Shown here in pieces: positions 42,013 to 51,914 of a stretch of DNA of 64,000 bases. Below the pieces are notes generated by a model. That model searched no databases. It had not been told where the DNA came from and worked only from the letters and a program-made list of their open reading frames with translations. The translations under genes and the position numbers were made by a program. The stretch comes from VGBV01 sp963813725 (GTDB lineage: Bacteria > Actinomycetota > Thermoleophilia > Solirubrobacterales > 70-9), in assembly GCA_963813725.1 (NCBI GenBank), contig CAWFAI010000013.1:186001-250000 (forward strand), read 5' to 3'. Within the stretch, counting starts at the first letter, position 1; each line of letters starts with the position of its first letter.

Positions 42013-42687
42013 TCATTCGGAGCCGAACGGACGCTTCGCCGCCAAACCATCTCGGCGGGGCAGCTCGTTCGGAGTCGGCCCATTCTTGCGAAGCAGGTGG
42101 ATGTGACGGTCGCGGCTGCCCTCATAGGGCCTCACGGCGCGCACTTCGACGGGCTCGACGGCGAGCCGCGGCGCGGCCCGCTCGAGCTCGGCCTCCTCGC
42201 CGGGGTCGCGGCGGCCCTTCCACGCCAGCAGGTGGCCGCCCGTGCCCAGCAGCGGCGAGGCCAGCTCGGCGAGGGTCGCGAGGCGGCCCACGGCGCGGGC
42301 CGTGACGGCGTCGTATGCCTCCCTTCCCCCGCCCCCCGACCATCCCTCGGCGCGCTCGGCGACCACCTGGGCGTTGTCGATTCCCATCGCCGCGATGGCG
42401 CGGCGCAGGAACTCCGCCTTGCGCCCGGCCGCCTCGATCAACTCGACGCGGGATTCCGGCAGCTCGGCGGCCAGCACCAGTCCCGGCAGCCCCGCGCCCG
42501 ATCCGAGGTCGGCGATCCGCCCGGCGCCGCGCAGCTGCTCGAACTCGAGCCCGCTGAGGGAGTCGGCGATGTGGACCTGTTGCGCGCGCGGGCGGGTCGA
42601 GTCCGCGATCGGGGCCCGCGGGTCCGAGCGCAGCAGCTCCAGCAGCGCCCGCAGCGGTGGCGCCGGCTCGGGGGTGGCGGAGCTCAC
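42013..42687 (-). CDS. rsmG: 16S rRNA (guanine-527-N7) methyltransferase
   Basis: 224 aa. SAM site IADLGSGAGLPGLVLAAELP, AGRKAEFLRRAIAAMG, YDAVTARAVGRLATLAELASPLL, and HLLAWKGRRDPGEE. Methylates G527 of 16S rRNA. Its place between jag and parA is the classic origin gene order. GTG start. Confidence 0.94.
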   Translation of the reverse strand: MSSATPEPAPPLRALLELLRSDPRAPIADSTRPRAQQVHIADSLSGLEFEQLRGAGRIADLGSGAGLPGLVLAAELPESRVELIEAAGRKAEFLRRAIAAMGIDNAQVVAERAEGWSGGGGREAYDAVTARAVGRLATLAELASPLLGTGGHLLAWKGRRDPGEEAELERAAPRLAVEPVEVRAVRPYEGSRDRHIHLLRKNGPTPNELPRRDGLAAKRPFGSE

Positions 42688-42697
42688 CCGGGCCGGG

Positions 42698-43204
42698 TCA
42701 GTCCGTCAGCAGCGGGGCGACCACGACGCAGCGGTGGGGCTCGTCGCCCTCGCTGTAGGTCTCGACCTCGGGCCGGTCGCGCAGGTGTTCGTGGACCACC
42801 CGGCGCTCGTTCGAGCCCATCGGCTCCAGCTCGATGGCGCGGCCGTCGCGGATCGCGTCCTCGGCGGCCACGTCGGCGCGGCGGCGCAGGGCCTCGCCCT
42901 GGCGCTCCCGGTAGCCCGCGGCGTCCACGGTGACGCGCTTGCGGTCCGGGTAGCCGCGAAAGGCGATCTGGTAGCAGAGCAGCTGCACCGCGTCGATCGT
43001 CTGGCCGTGGCGGCCGATCAGCAGCCCGACCTCGGAGCCGTCGACGCTGCCGTGGATCTCGTCCTCGCCTTCGGCGACCGAGACCTCGGCGTCGAGGCCG
43101 AGCTCTTCGACGATCCGCTCGAGCACGGCGCGCACGCGCTCGGCCGGCTCCTCGGGGAGCTTGGGCGCCGGCGAACCGGCTGCTGGGTCGGGGGCCTCTG
43201 CCAC
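42698..43204 (-). CDS. Jag/KhpB RNA-binding protein (KH-R3H)
   Basis: 168 aa from GTG 43204 (MAEAPDPAAG). Jag-type N-terminus (AERVRAVLERIVEELGLDAEV), KH domain with LLIGRHGQTIDAVQLLCYQI (GxxG loop), R3H domain with SNERRVVHEHLRDRPEVETYSEG. It binds RNA and influences cell elongation in other Gram-positives. TACACT lies 6 bases before the GTG, again a leaderless pattern, and a strong terminator separates it from yidC. Confidence 0.9.
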   Translation of the reverse strand: MAEAPDPAAGSPAPKLPEEPAERVRAVLERIVEELGLDAEVSVAEGEDEIHGSVDGSEVGLLIGRHGQTIDAVQLLCYQIAFRGYPDRKRVTVDAAGYRERQGEALRRRADVAAEDAIRDGRAIELEPMGSNERRVVHEHLRDRPEVETYSEGDEPHRCVVVAPLLTD

Positions 43205-43221
43205 GGCGGGAGTGTATTTGC

Positions 43222-43247
43222 GGACGGCGGGGAGCACCCCGCCGTCC
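43222..43247 (-). terminator. Strong hairpin terminator between yidC and jag
   Basis: GGACGGCGGGG (43222-43232), loop AGCA, CCCCGCCGTCC (43237-43247): an 11-bp perfect stem directly abutting the yidC stop. On the minus strand it is followed by GCAAATAC, not a T-run. Confidence 0.7.
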
Positions 43248-44357
43248 TCAGCGGCGGCGCTTCTTCTTGCGCGGGGGCGGCGGGGGCGGCTTCGCCGGGG
43301 TCTCGGCCACCTTCTTGGCCTCGATCTCCTCGGGCGTCGGGGGCGCCGCGGCCGGGAAGAACGCCTTGACGACCGCCTGCTGGCCCATGGTCCAGACGTT
43401 GGTCGAGATCCAGTAGACGAGCAAGCCGGCCGGGAAGCCGATCATGATCGGGGTGAAGATCAGAGGCAGGCCGAGGGCGATCATGCGCTGCTGGTTGGAG
43501 GCGTTGCGCCCGGTCATGATCAGGCCGGCGACGATCGAGGTGCCGATGTAGAGGGCCAGCAGGATCACCAGCTCGCTGCCGGTCGCCTTCTCGGTCAGGT
43601 TCTCGATGAAGAGCCAGGACTGCTCGCCGGCCTCGCGCACCTCGTCCTTGAACTCGTCGCCCTGCAGCAGGTAGAAGAGCGAGATGAAGACCGGCAGCTG
43701 CAGCAGCAGCGGCAGGCAGGAGGCGAACGGGTTGACGTCGTTCTCCTGGTAGATCTGCATCATCTCGCGCTGCATGCGCTGGCGGTCGTCCTTGTAGCGC
43801 TCCTGGATCTCCTTCACCTGCGGCTGCAGCGCCGACATCGCCCGCATCGAGCGGATCTGCTTGACCGAGAGTGGCAGGATCAGCGCCCGCGTGATGAAGG
43901 TGAGCATCACGATCGCCGCGCCGTAGACGAAGCCGATGTCGTGCAACCAGACGAGGACCTCGTTGGCGACGTCGATCAGCGGCTGCAGCGGGTTGGCGAT
44001 GATCAGGAACGCGCTGTGGATGGACGGGCTCATGGGCTCACCCCCGCGGTGCGCCGCGGCGTGCGCGGGCGGATCATCGCGGTGGGCCGCCGCGCTGCGC
44101 TCCGAGCGGGTCGGGGTGCCGCGAAAGAGGGTGCGGTCGGAGAGATCGTCGATGCCGCCGCGGCTGAACGGGTTGCAGCGCAGCAGGCGCCAACCGGCCA
44201 GCACCGACCCGCGCAGGGGGCCGAGCTCGCGGATGGCCTGGGTCGCGTAGTCCGAGCAGGTGGGCTCGTAGCGGCAGCGCCGCGGCAGCCCGGGCGAGAT
44301 CCAGCGCTGGTAGGCGCGGATCGGCGCCAGCAGCAGCGCGGTCAGAAACCGTTTCAC
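43248..44357 (-). CDS. yidC: YidD and YidC in one open reading frame (membrane insertion factor + insertase)
   Basis: A 369-aa ORF from GTG 44357. Residues 1-80 are YidD (membrane insertion efficiency factor): APIRAYQRWISPGLPRRCRYEPTCSDYATQAI and GWRLLRCNPFSRGG. Residues about 80-108 are a polar linker without a stop. Residues 109-369 are YidC: five membrane regions, with YGAAIVMLTFITRALILPLSVKQIRSM, FASCLPLLLQLPVFISLFYLL, and GFPAGLLVYWISTNVWTMGQQ, then a Lys/Arg tail. An internal ATG at 44033 (MSPSIHSAF) could start YidC separately, with a weak GGGGTGAG before it. Either a natural fusion or two genes that lost a stop. Confidence 0.88.
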   Translation of the reverse strand: MKRFLTALLLAPIRAYQRWISPGLPRRCRYEPTCSDYATQAIRELGPLRGSVLAGWRLLRCNPFSRGGIDDLSDRTLFRGTPTRSERSAAAHRDDPPAHAAAHRGGEPMSPSIHSAFLIIANPLQPLIDVANEVLVWLHDIGFVYGAAIVMLTFITRALILPLSVKQIRSMRAMSALQPQVKEIQERYKDDRQRMQREMMQIYQENDVNPFASCLPLLLQLPVFISLFYLLQGDEFKDEVREAGEQSWLFIENLTEKATGSELVILLALYIGTSIVAGLIMTGRNASNQQRMIALGLPLIFTPIMIGFPAGLLVYWISTNVWTMGQQAVVKAFFPAAAPPTPEEIEAKKVAETPAKPPPPPPRKKKRRR

Positions 44358-44758
44358 GACAAACGCTCCCCGCCCTGCGAGGTCCCGTCCTCGGGGCCCA
44401 CCAGCTCGGTCAGGGACTCCAGGACGCCGCTGCTGCCGTCGCGGTCCACCAGGCCCTCTACGCCCGGGCGGGCGACGATCACGTAGTCGTGCCCGGCGGG
44501 CAGCCCGTCGGCCAGCTTCCAGAAGGACTCGCGGATGGCGCGTTTCACCTTGTTCCTCTGCACGGCGCCGCCGATCCTGCGCCCCACCGAGACGCCCAGG
44601 CGCGGCTCATCCGGGGACTCGTCCTCGTCGCGCGCGAACGAGTAGAGCACGAGGAAGCGATTGCCGCGGCTCTCGCCGTCGCGGTAGACCCGTTCGAAGT
44701 CCCCGCTCCGGGACAGGCGGCGTCGTGGGCGTGCATCGCGGCGACCCTGATCGGCCAA
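44354..44758 (-). CDS. rnpA: Ribonuclease P protein component
   Basis: 134 aa. RLSRSGDFERVYRDGESRGNRFLVLYS and the RNR motif region LGVSVGRRIGGAVQRNKVKRAIRESF bind RNase P RNA. TTG start; 4-bp overlap with yidD, 2-bp gap from rpmH. Matures tRNA 5' ends. Confidence 0.95.
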   Translation of the reverse strand: MADQGRRDARPRRRLSRSGDFERVYRDGESRGNRFLVLYSFARDEDESPDEPRLGVSVGRRIGGAVQRNKVKRAIRESFWKLADGLPAGHDYVIVARPGVEGLVDRDGSSGVLESLTELVGPEDGTSQGGERLS

Positions 44759-44760
44759 CG

Positions 44761-44895
44761 TCAGGGGGTGAGGCGCTTGCGGCCCTTCTGCCGCCGGCGC
44801 CTGAGGATCGCCCGTCCCGAGCGGGTGCGGGTGCGGGCCCGAAAGCCGTGGGTCCGGGCGCGCTTCCGTTTCTTTGGCTGGTAGGTCCGCTTCAT
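44761..44895 (-). CDS. rpmH: 50S ribosomal protein L34
   Basis: 44 aa: KRTYQPKKRKRARTHGFRAR and GRAILRRRRQKGRKRLTP, the complete L34 pattern. First gene of the leftward origin operon rpmH-rnpA-yidD/yidC. Confidence 0.97.
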   Translation of the reverse strand: MKRTYQPKKRKRARTHGFRARTRTRSGRAILRRRRQKGRKRLTP

Positions 44896-44932
44896 CGATG
44901 GTCCGCTCCGCGACCGGACGCGAGGCGTCGGC

Positions 44933-44938
44933 AGTATA
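44933..44938 (-). promoter_or_regulatory. -10 element for rpmH
   Basis: On the minus strand TATACT, a near-consensus -10, 37 bp upstream of the rpmH ATG. The -35 region is G+C-rich and unclear. The gap 44896-45062 is the divergent promoter region between rpmH and dnaA. Confidence 0.5.
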
Positions 44939-45017
44939 GGGCGGGAGCGCCGCCGGTTTTCCCCGCGATTTGCATCGAGGCCCGGACCTGCCCCTCGGAA
45001 TCGCGCCGGGCCGCGAG

Positions 45018-45023
45018 TAACAT
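45018..45023 (+). promoter_or_regulatory. Putative -10 element for dnaA
   Basis: TAACAT fits TANNNT and lies about 40 bp upstream of the first DnaA-like codons. It contains the last in-frame stop (TAA 45018-45020) before the dnaA reading frame. Confidence 0.35.
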
Positions 45024-45062
45024 CGCGCGCCGCCACCCCCGGAGTGCGGCGATCGCGGAGTT

Positions 45063-46445
45063 GACGAAGAGGAGGACCAGGTTCAGGAGCGGGCGAACGA
45101 GACTGTCGGCGACGACCTCGGGTCGGCCTGGCGGCGCATCCAGGACGAGCTCCGCGCCTCGGTCAACGAGTCCGCCTACGGCCTCTGGTTCGCGCCGCTG
45201 GAGCCCGTCTCGGGCCGTGGCTCGGTCCTCTACCTGACCGGCCCCCAGCACGTCCGGCGCTGGGTCACGCGACGCTATCCCGAGCTGCTGCGGGCGGCGC
45301 TGGCCAAGTCGGGCTCGCCCTACCGCGACGCCATCCTGGTGGAGCCGGACGCCGGGGCGCAAGGGGGGGAGGCCCCCGGGGACGGCGGGCGGGCGGCGCC
45401 GGCGCGGCACGCCACCCTCAACCCCTCCTACACCTTCGAGCGCTTCGTGATCGGCGACGGCAACCGCCTGGCCCACGCGGCGGCGCTGGCCGTGGCCGAG
45501 TCCCCCGGCCAGTCGTATAACCCCCTTTTCCTGCACGGGTCGCCGGGACTCGGCAAGACGCACCTGCTGGGCGCGATCGCCAACTACCTGCACCTGCACA
45601 GTCCCGACCTGGTCGTCCACTACACGACCGCCGAGTCGTTCACCAACGAGTTCGTCGCCGCCCTCCAGGGCACCGGGATCGAGGCCTTCAAGCGCCGCTA
45701 CCGCCACGCCGACGTGCTGCTGATCGACGATGTCCAGTTTCTGGAGGGCAAGGCCCGCACGGCCGACGAGTTCTTCCATACCTTCAACGCCTTGCACGAG
45801 GCGGGCGCCCAACTCGTCTTCACCGCCGACCGGCTTCCCAGCGAGCTCTCGGCCCTGGCCGAGCGGCTGCGTCAGCGCTTCGAGTGGGGGCTGACCGCGC
45901 CCGTGGGGACCCCCGACCTCTCGATGCGGCTGATCTTCCTCGCCAACCTCGTCCGCGAGCGCGGCGAGGAGGTCGCGCCCGAGGCCCTGCGCGCGATCGC
46001 CTCGCGGGCGGCCTCCAACCTGCGCATGGTCGAGGGCGCCCTCACCCGCGTGATCGCCCTCTCCTCGCTGACCGCCTCGGCGATCGACGTCGAGGCCGTT
46101 GACCGCGCCCTGCCCGGCGCCTCGGTCCCCGAGCCGTCCCGCGAAGTCGAGGTCGCCGACATCCAGCGCGCCGTCGCCGGCAACCTGGGGGTCTCGCGCG
46201 AGGCGATCCTCTCGCGCAACCGCACCACGACGGTCGCCCGGGCACGCCAGATCGCGATGTATCTGAGCCGCAGGCTGACCGACCTCTCGATGCCGGCCAT
46301 CGCCACCGCCTTCGAGCGTCGCGACCACACCACCGTCCTGCACGCCGTGCGCCAGGTCGAAGCGCGCCGGCTCAAGGACGCCGGTCTGAACCGCGCCCTC
46401 GAGCACCTCAGTGCCGAGCTGACCGCTCCTTCCGAGCCTTCATGA
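45063..46445 (+). CDS. dnaA: Chromosomal replication initiator DnaA
   Basis: About 460 codons. Domain I is readable from about 45123: SAWRRIQDELRASVNESAY, GLWFAPLEPVS, then RRWVTRRYPELL. Domain II is a Gly/Ala linker. The AAA+ domain has FVIGDGNRLAHAAALAVAES, Walker A GSPGLGKTHLL, Walker B LLIDDVQFLEG; domain IV has SRNRTTTVARARQIAMYLSR and the DnaA-box signature FERRDHTTVLHAVRQVE. The frame from 45021 to 45338 has no ATG, GTG or TTG, so the N-terminal domain lacks a visible start. A missing base after the TTG at 45061 (TTG-AC-GAAGAGGAG) would supply one. Starting at GTG 45339 would delete domain I and is unlikely. Confidence 0.94.
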   Translation, partial: DEEEDQVQERANETVGDDLGSAWRRIQDELRASVNESAYGLWFAPLEPVSGRGSVLYLTGPQHVRRWVTRRYPELLRAALAKSGSPYRDAILVEPDAGAQGGEAPGDGGRAAPARHATLNPSYTFERFVIGDGNRLAHAAALAVAESPGQSYNPLFLHGSPGLGKTHLLGAIANYLHLHSPDLVVHYTTAESFTNEFVAALQGTGIEAFKRRYRHADVLLIDDVQFLEGKARTADEFFHTFNALHEAGAQLVFTADRLPSELSALAERLRQRFEWGLTAPVGTPDLSMRLIFLANLVRERGEEVAPEALRAIASRAASNLRMVEGALTRVIALSSLTASAIDVEAVDRALPGASVPEPSREVEVADIQRAVAGNLGVSREAILSRNRTTTVARARQIAMYLSRRLTDLSMPAIATAFERRDHTTVLHAVRQVEARRLKDAGLNRALEHLSAELTAPSEPS

Positions 46446-46604
46446 GGGCAATCGTTCGTGACCGAGCGGTCATGACCGAGCCGCCTGAAAGAATCACACC
46501 CGAGCGCGTCTCCCGAACCACTTTCGACAGCATCTCGGGAACTCGTCCACATATCCACCGTGTCCACAACCCTTACTACTCCTAATCCTCAACCCATCAC
46601 CTCA
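46446..46604. other. Replication origin (oriC) between dnaA and dnaN
   Basis: A 159-bp gap, clearly more AT-rich than its surroundings. Three DnaA-box-like 9-mers lie almost end to end: TCGTCCACA (46543), ATATCCACC (46551) and GTGTCCACA (46560), near the actinobacterial TTGTCCACA consensus. They are followed by ACCC and then TTACTACTCCTAATCC, which reads as a DnaA-trio tract (YTA repeats) and an unwinding region reaching the dnaN ATG. This matches the known basal unwinding layout of box, GC cluster and trios. Confidence 0.75.
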
Positions 46605-47708
46605 ATGAAGATCACAGCCACCCGTCAGGCCCTACTCGACGCCCTTCTGGTCACCTCCCGGGCCGTCTCCACCCGCGCCGCCCTGCAGGCGCTGTCGGGG
46701 ATCCACCTCTCCTCCAACGGCGAGTCCCGTCTGCGCGCGACCGACATGGAGCTGGGCCTGGACGTCTCGCTCGAGGGCGAGGCCGAGGGCGCCGGCGCGG
46801 TCGTCCTCCCGGGCCGCCTGCTGGTCGAGGTCGCCCGCTCGCTGCCGGACGGATCGGTCACGCTCGAGCTGCGCGAGCAGGAGCGGGACGTCGAGATCAC
46901 CGCCGGCTCCTCGCGCTTCCACCTGCGCGCCATCCCCGCCGATGACTTCCCCCGCTTCCCCGAGTCCGAGGGCGACCCGATCGAGCTGCCGGCGCCGGCG
47001 CTGCAGGAGACGATCGGCCGGGTAGCCCGCGCGGCCTCGCGGGACGAGGCGCGCCCGGTGCTGACGGGCGTGCTGGTGACGGCGGAGGAGAAGGAGCTGA
47101 CGATGGTCGCGACCGACTCCTATCGCCTCGCGGTGAAGCGGACCGAGCTCGACTCCCCGGTCGCCGAGAGGATCGAGGCCAACATCCCCGCCCGCGCCCT
47201 GCGCGAGCTGGCGCGGCTGATCGAGGCCGCCCCCGAGGACCCAGTCAGGGTCTGGCTGACGCGCAACCAGGCGCTGTTCCGGGTTGGAGGCGTCTCGATG
47301 AGCTCGCGCCTGATAGATGGTCAGTTCCCGAACTATCGCCAGCTCCTGCCCGAGTCGTTCGAGCACGAAGTGAAGCTGCCTCGGGCCGAGCTGCTGGATG
47401 TGACGCGGCGGGTCTCGCAGCTGGCCCAGCGCAACGCCGCGCTGCGGATGTCGTTCTCCGAGGGTGAGCTGGTGGTCTCGGCCGAGACCCCGGATCTCGG
47501 CGACGCGCGCGAGGCGCTGCCCGCGCCCTACTCGGGCGAGCTGCTCGAGATCGGGTTCAACCCGGAGTTCGTCCGCGACGGGCTCGAGAGCATCGCCGAC
47601 GACGAGATCGTGCTGAAGCTGATCTCCCCGCTGCGGCCGGGGCTGATCGAGCCGGCCGAGGCCGACGACTTCAGCTACCTGGTGATGCCGATTCGCCTCA
47701 ACGTCTAA
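46605..47708 (+). CDS. dnaN: DNA polymerase III beta subunit (sliding clamp)
   Basis: 367 aa from ATG 46605 (MKITATRQALLDALL); the open frame upstream is origin DNA. Three clamp domains are readable, with LVTSRAVSTRAALQALSGI, RPVLTGVLVTAEEKELTMVATDSYRLAVK, and RLIDGQFPNYRQLLP. The C-terminus YLVMPIRLNV is diagnostic. Confidence 0.97.
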   Translation: MKITATRQALLDALLVTSRAVSTRAALQALSGIHLSSNGESRLRATDMELGLDVSLEGEAEGAGAVVLPGRLLVEVARSLPDGSVTLELREQERDVEITAGSSRFHLRAIPADDFPRFPESEGDPIELPAPALQETIGRVARAASRDEARPVLTGVLVTAEEKELTMVATDSYRLAVKRTELDSPVAERIEANIPARALRELARLIEAAPEDPVRVWLTRNQALFRVGGVSMSSRLIDGQFPNYRQLLPESFEHEVKLPRAELLDVTRRVSQLAQRNAALRMSFSEGELVVSAETPDLGDAREALPAPYSGELLEIGFNPEFVRDGLESIADDEIVLKLISPLRPGLIEPAEADDFSYLVMPIRLNV

Positions 47709-47717
47709 CGCAGATCC

Positions 47718-48845
47718 ATGCACGTCGCCGCGCTCGAGTGCAGGGGGTTCCGCAACCTCGCCGACGCGCGCGTGCCGCTGGGACCGGGGATCACCGTGTT
47801 CTGCGGGCCGAACGGCGCCGGCAAGACGAACCTGCTGGAGGCGCTCTACTTCGGCCTCGCGGCCCGCTCCTTCCGCTCGGGTAACGACCGCGACCTGATC
47901 GCCTTCGATCAGCCCTCGGCCCGGGTCGAGCTGGAGCTCGCCGGCGCCGGAGGGGCCACCCTGCTGGCCGCGCTCGACCGCGCGGGCGAGCGGCGCCACC
48001 ACCTCGACGGACGCGCGCTGGGAGGCGCGCAGGGCGCCGACCGCCCCCTGGTCAGCGTCTTCTATCCCGACCGCATGGACCTGGTCAAGGGCCCGGCGGC
48101 GCGCAGGCGCGGGCACCTGGACCGGCTGATCGGCGCCCTGTGGCCCGCGCGCGGTGACCTGCGAGGGCGCTTCGGGCGGACGCTGGCGCAGCGCAACGCG
48201 CTGGTCTCGCGCGTGCGCGGCGGCCTCGCGGCCGCCGGCGACCTGGCGACCTGGGACGAGCGGCTCGCCGCCGAGGCGGTGCCGCTGATCGAGGCGCGCG
48301 CCGAGGCGGTCGAGGCGCTCCGTGAGCCGGTCGCGCGGGGTGGCGAGGCGCTCGGGATCCGAGGCGGACTCGAGATCCGCTACCGGCCCCGGACCCGGGA
48401 TGGCGCCGAGGAGATCGCCGCCGAGCTGGCCCGGCGCCGGGACGAGGATCTGGGCCGCGCCTACACCTCCTACGGCCCGCAGCTGGACGAGGTCGAGCTG
48501 CGGGTGTCCGAGCGGCCGCTGCGGCGCTTCGGGTCGCAGGGCCAGCAGCGCGCGGCCCTGCTCGCCCTCCTGTTCGCCGAGCGCGAGGCCCTGATCGCCG
48601 CCGGCCGCCCGGCGCCCCTGATGCTGCTGGACGACGTGATGAGCGAGCTCGACCCCGAGCGGCGCGGGCTGCTGGTCGCGACGCTGGCGGGCTCGGGGCA
48701 GGCCCTGATCACCGCGACGGAGGCGAGCCAGGTGCCGGCCGCCGACGAGCTGCATTCGATCGGCGTCCGCGAGGGGCGCACCTTGGCCGCCGAGCCCAGC
48801 GACGCCGCGGACGGGGTCGAAGCCGCCCCGGGGCAGGCGGCCTGA
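47718..48845 (+). CDS. recF: DNA repair and recombination ATPase RecF
   Basis: 375 aa SMC-like ATPase. LECRGFRNLADARVPLGPG, Walker A GPNGAGKTNLLEAL, signature FGSQGQQRAALLALLFAE, Walker B LMLLDDVMSELDPERR. Loads RecA at gaps with RecO/R. 9 bp after dnaN. Confidence 0.95.
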   Translation: MHVAALECRGFRNLADARVPLGPGITVFCGPNGAGKTNLLEALYFGLAARSFRSGNDRDLIAFDQPSARVELELAGAGGATLLAALDRAGERRHHLDGRALGGAQGADRPLVSVFYPDRMDLVKGPAARRRGHLDRLIGALWPARGDLRGRFGRTLAQRNALVSRVRGGLAAAGDLATWDERLAAEAVPLIEARAEAVEALREPVARGGEALGIRGGLEIRYRPRTRDGAEEIAAELARRRDEDLGRAYTSYGPQLDEVELRVSERPLRRFGSQGQQRAALLALLFAEREALIAAGRPAPLMLLDDVMSELDPERRGLLVATLAGSGQALITATEASQVPAADELHSIGVREGRTLAAEPSDAADGVEAAPGQAA

Positions 48846-48847
48846 GG

Positions 48848-49159
48848 ATGGCCCGGCCGCGCAGGCAGCCCCGCCCGCTCGCAGACGCGCTGGGGGCGGC
48901 GGTCGCGCCGGTCGCGCCCGCGACCCTGCTGGGCGCCGTCCAGGGCGCCTGGGCGGCAGCGGTGGGGGAGCGGGTGGCCGCCGAGGCGACGCCGGTGGGC
49001 GAGCGCGACGGCGTGATCACGGTCGCCTGCCGGTCGGCCTCCTGGGCGCAGGAGCTCGATCTGCTGGGCGGGGAGGTGGCCGCGAAGCTGCGCGCGGAAC
49101 TGCCCGAAAGTGCCGATTTCCAGGGCCTTCGCTTCACCGTCGGCGGGCTTTCGGACTAA
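48848..49159 (+). CDS. DciA-like protein (DUF721)
   Basis: 103 aa. LADALGAAVAPVAPATLLGAVQGAWAAAVGERVA, then ITVACRSASWAQELDLLGGEVAAKLRAEL: the DUF721/KH-like pattern of DciA, a DnaB partner in bacteria without DnaC. Here a DnaC/DnaI-like loader also exists next to dnaB, so both factor types occur. 2 bp after recF. Confidence 0.82.
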   Translation: MARPRRQPRPLADALGAAVAPVAPATLLGAVQGAWAAAVGERVAAEATPVGERDGVITVACRSASWAQELDLLGGEVAAKLRAELPESADFQGLRFTVGGLSD

Positions 49160-49179
49160 GTCTCAGTTTATACGCGATT

Positions 49180-49203
49180 TGCAGGGATTTCGTCGCCCCT
49201 GCA
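49180..49203 (+). terminator. Hairpin after the dciA-like gene
   Basis: TGCAGGG (49180-49186), 10-nt loop, CCCTGCA (49197-49203), 20 bases after the stop and ahead of a gyrB -10 (TAGACT 49229-49234). No T-run. Confidence 0.45.
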
Positions 49204-49228
49204 GGCGGGTTCCGGAGGGCCTGACTGG

Positions 49229-49234
49229 TAGACT
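49229..49234 (+). promoter_or_regulatory. Putative -10 element for gyrB
   Basis: TAGACT in a 186-bp gap, giving a leader of roughly 110 bases with an AAGGAACC ribosome site before the GTG at 49346. No clear -35. Confidence 0.35.
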
Positions 49235-49345
49235 TATGTGAACCTGCGCAAAGGCCCCGATTCCCCCAGCTGCCCGCACGCGTCGCCGCGCCGGAAAGTG
49301 TGAGGAGGATCGGGGTTTCCCGTGAATGGACTGAAAGGAACCTGA

Positions 49346-51889
<2,544 letters not shown>

Positions 51890-51914
51890 TTCCTGGACGG
51901 CTAGGGGGTAGGCG

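Noticed and set aside
44351..44366. Possible parS-like site (CGTTTGTCGTGAAACG on the minus strand)
   Set aside because: It matches 12 of 16 positions of the parS consensus but lacks the central CACGTG, and it is formed by the first codons of yidD. Not convincing; no true parS was seen in the window.
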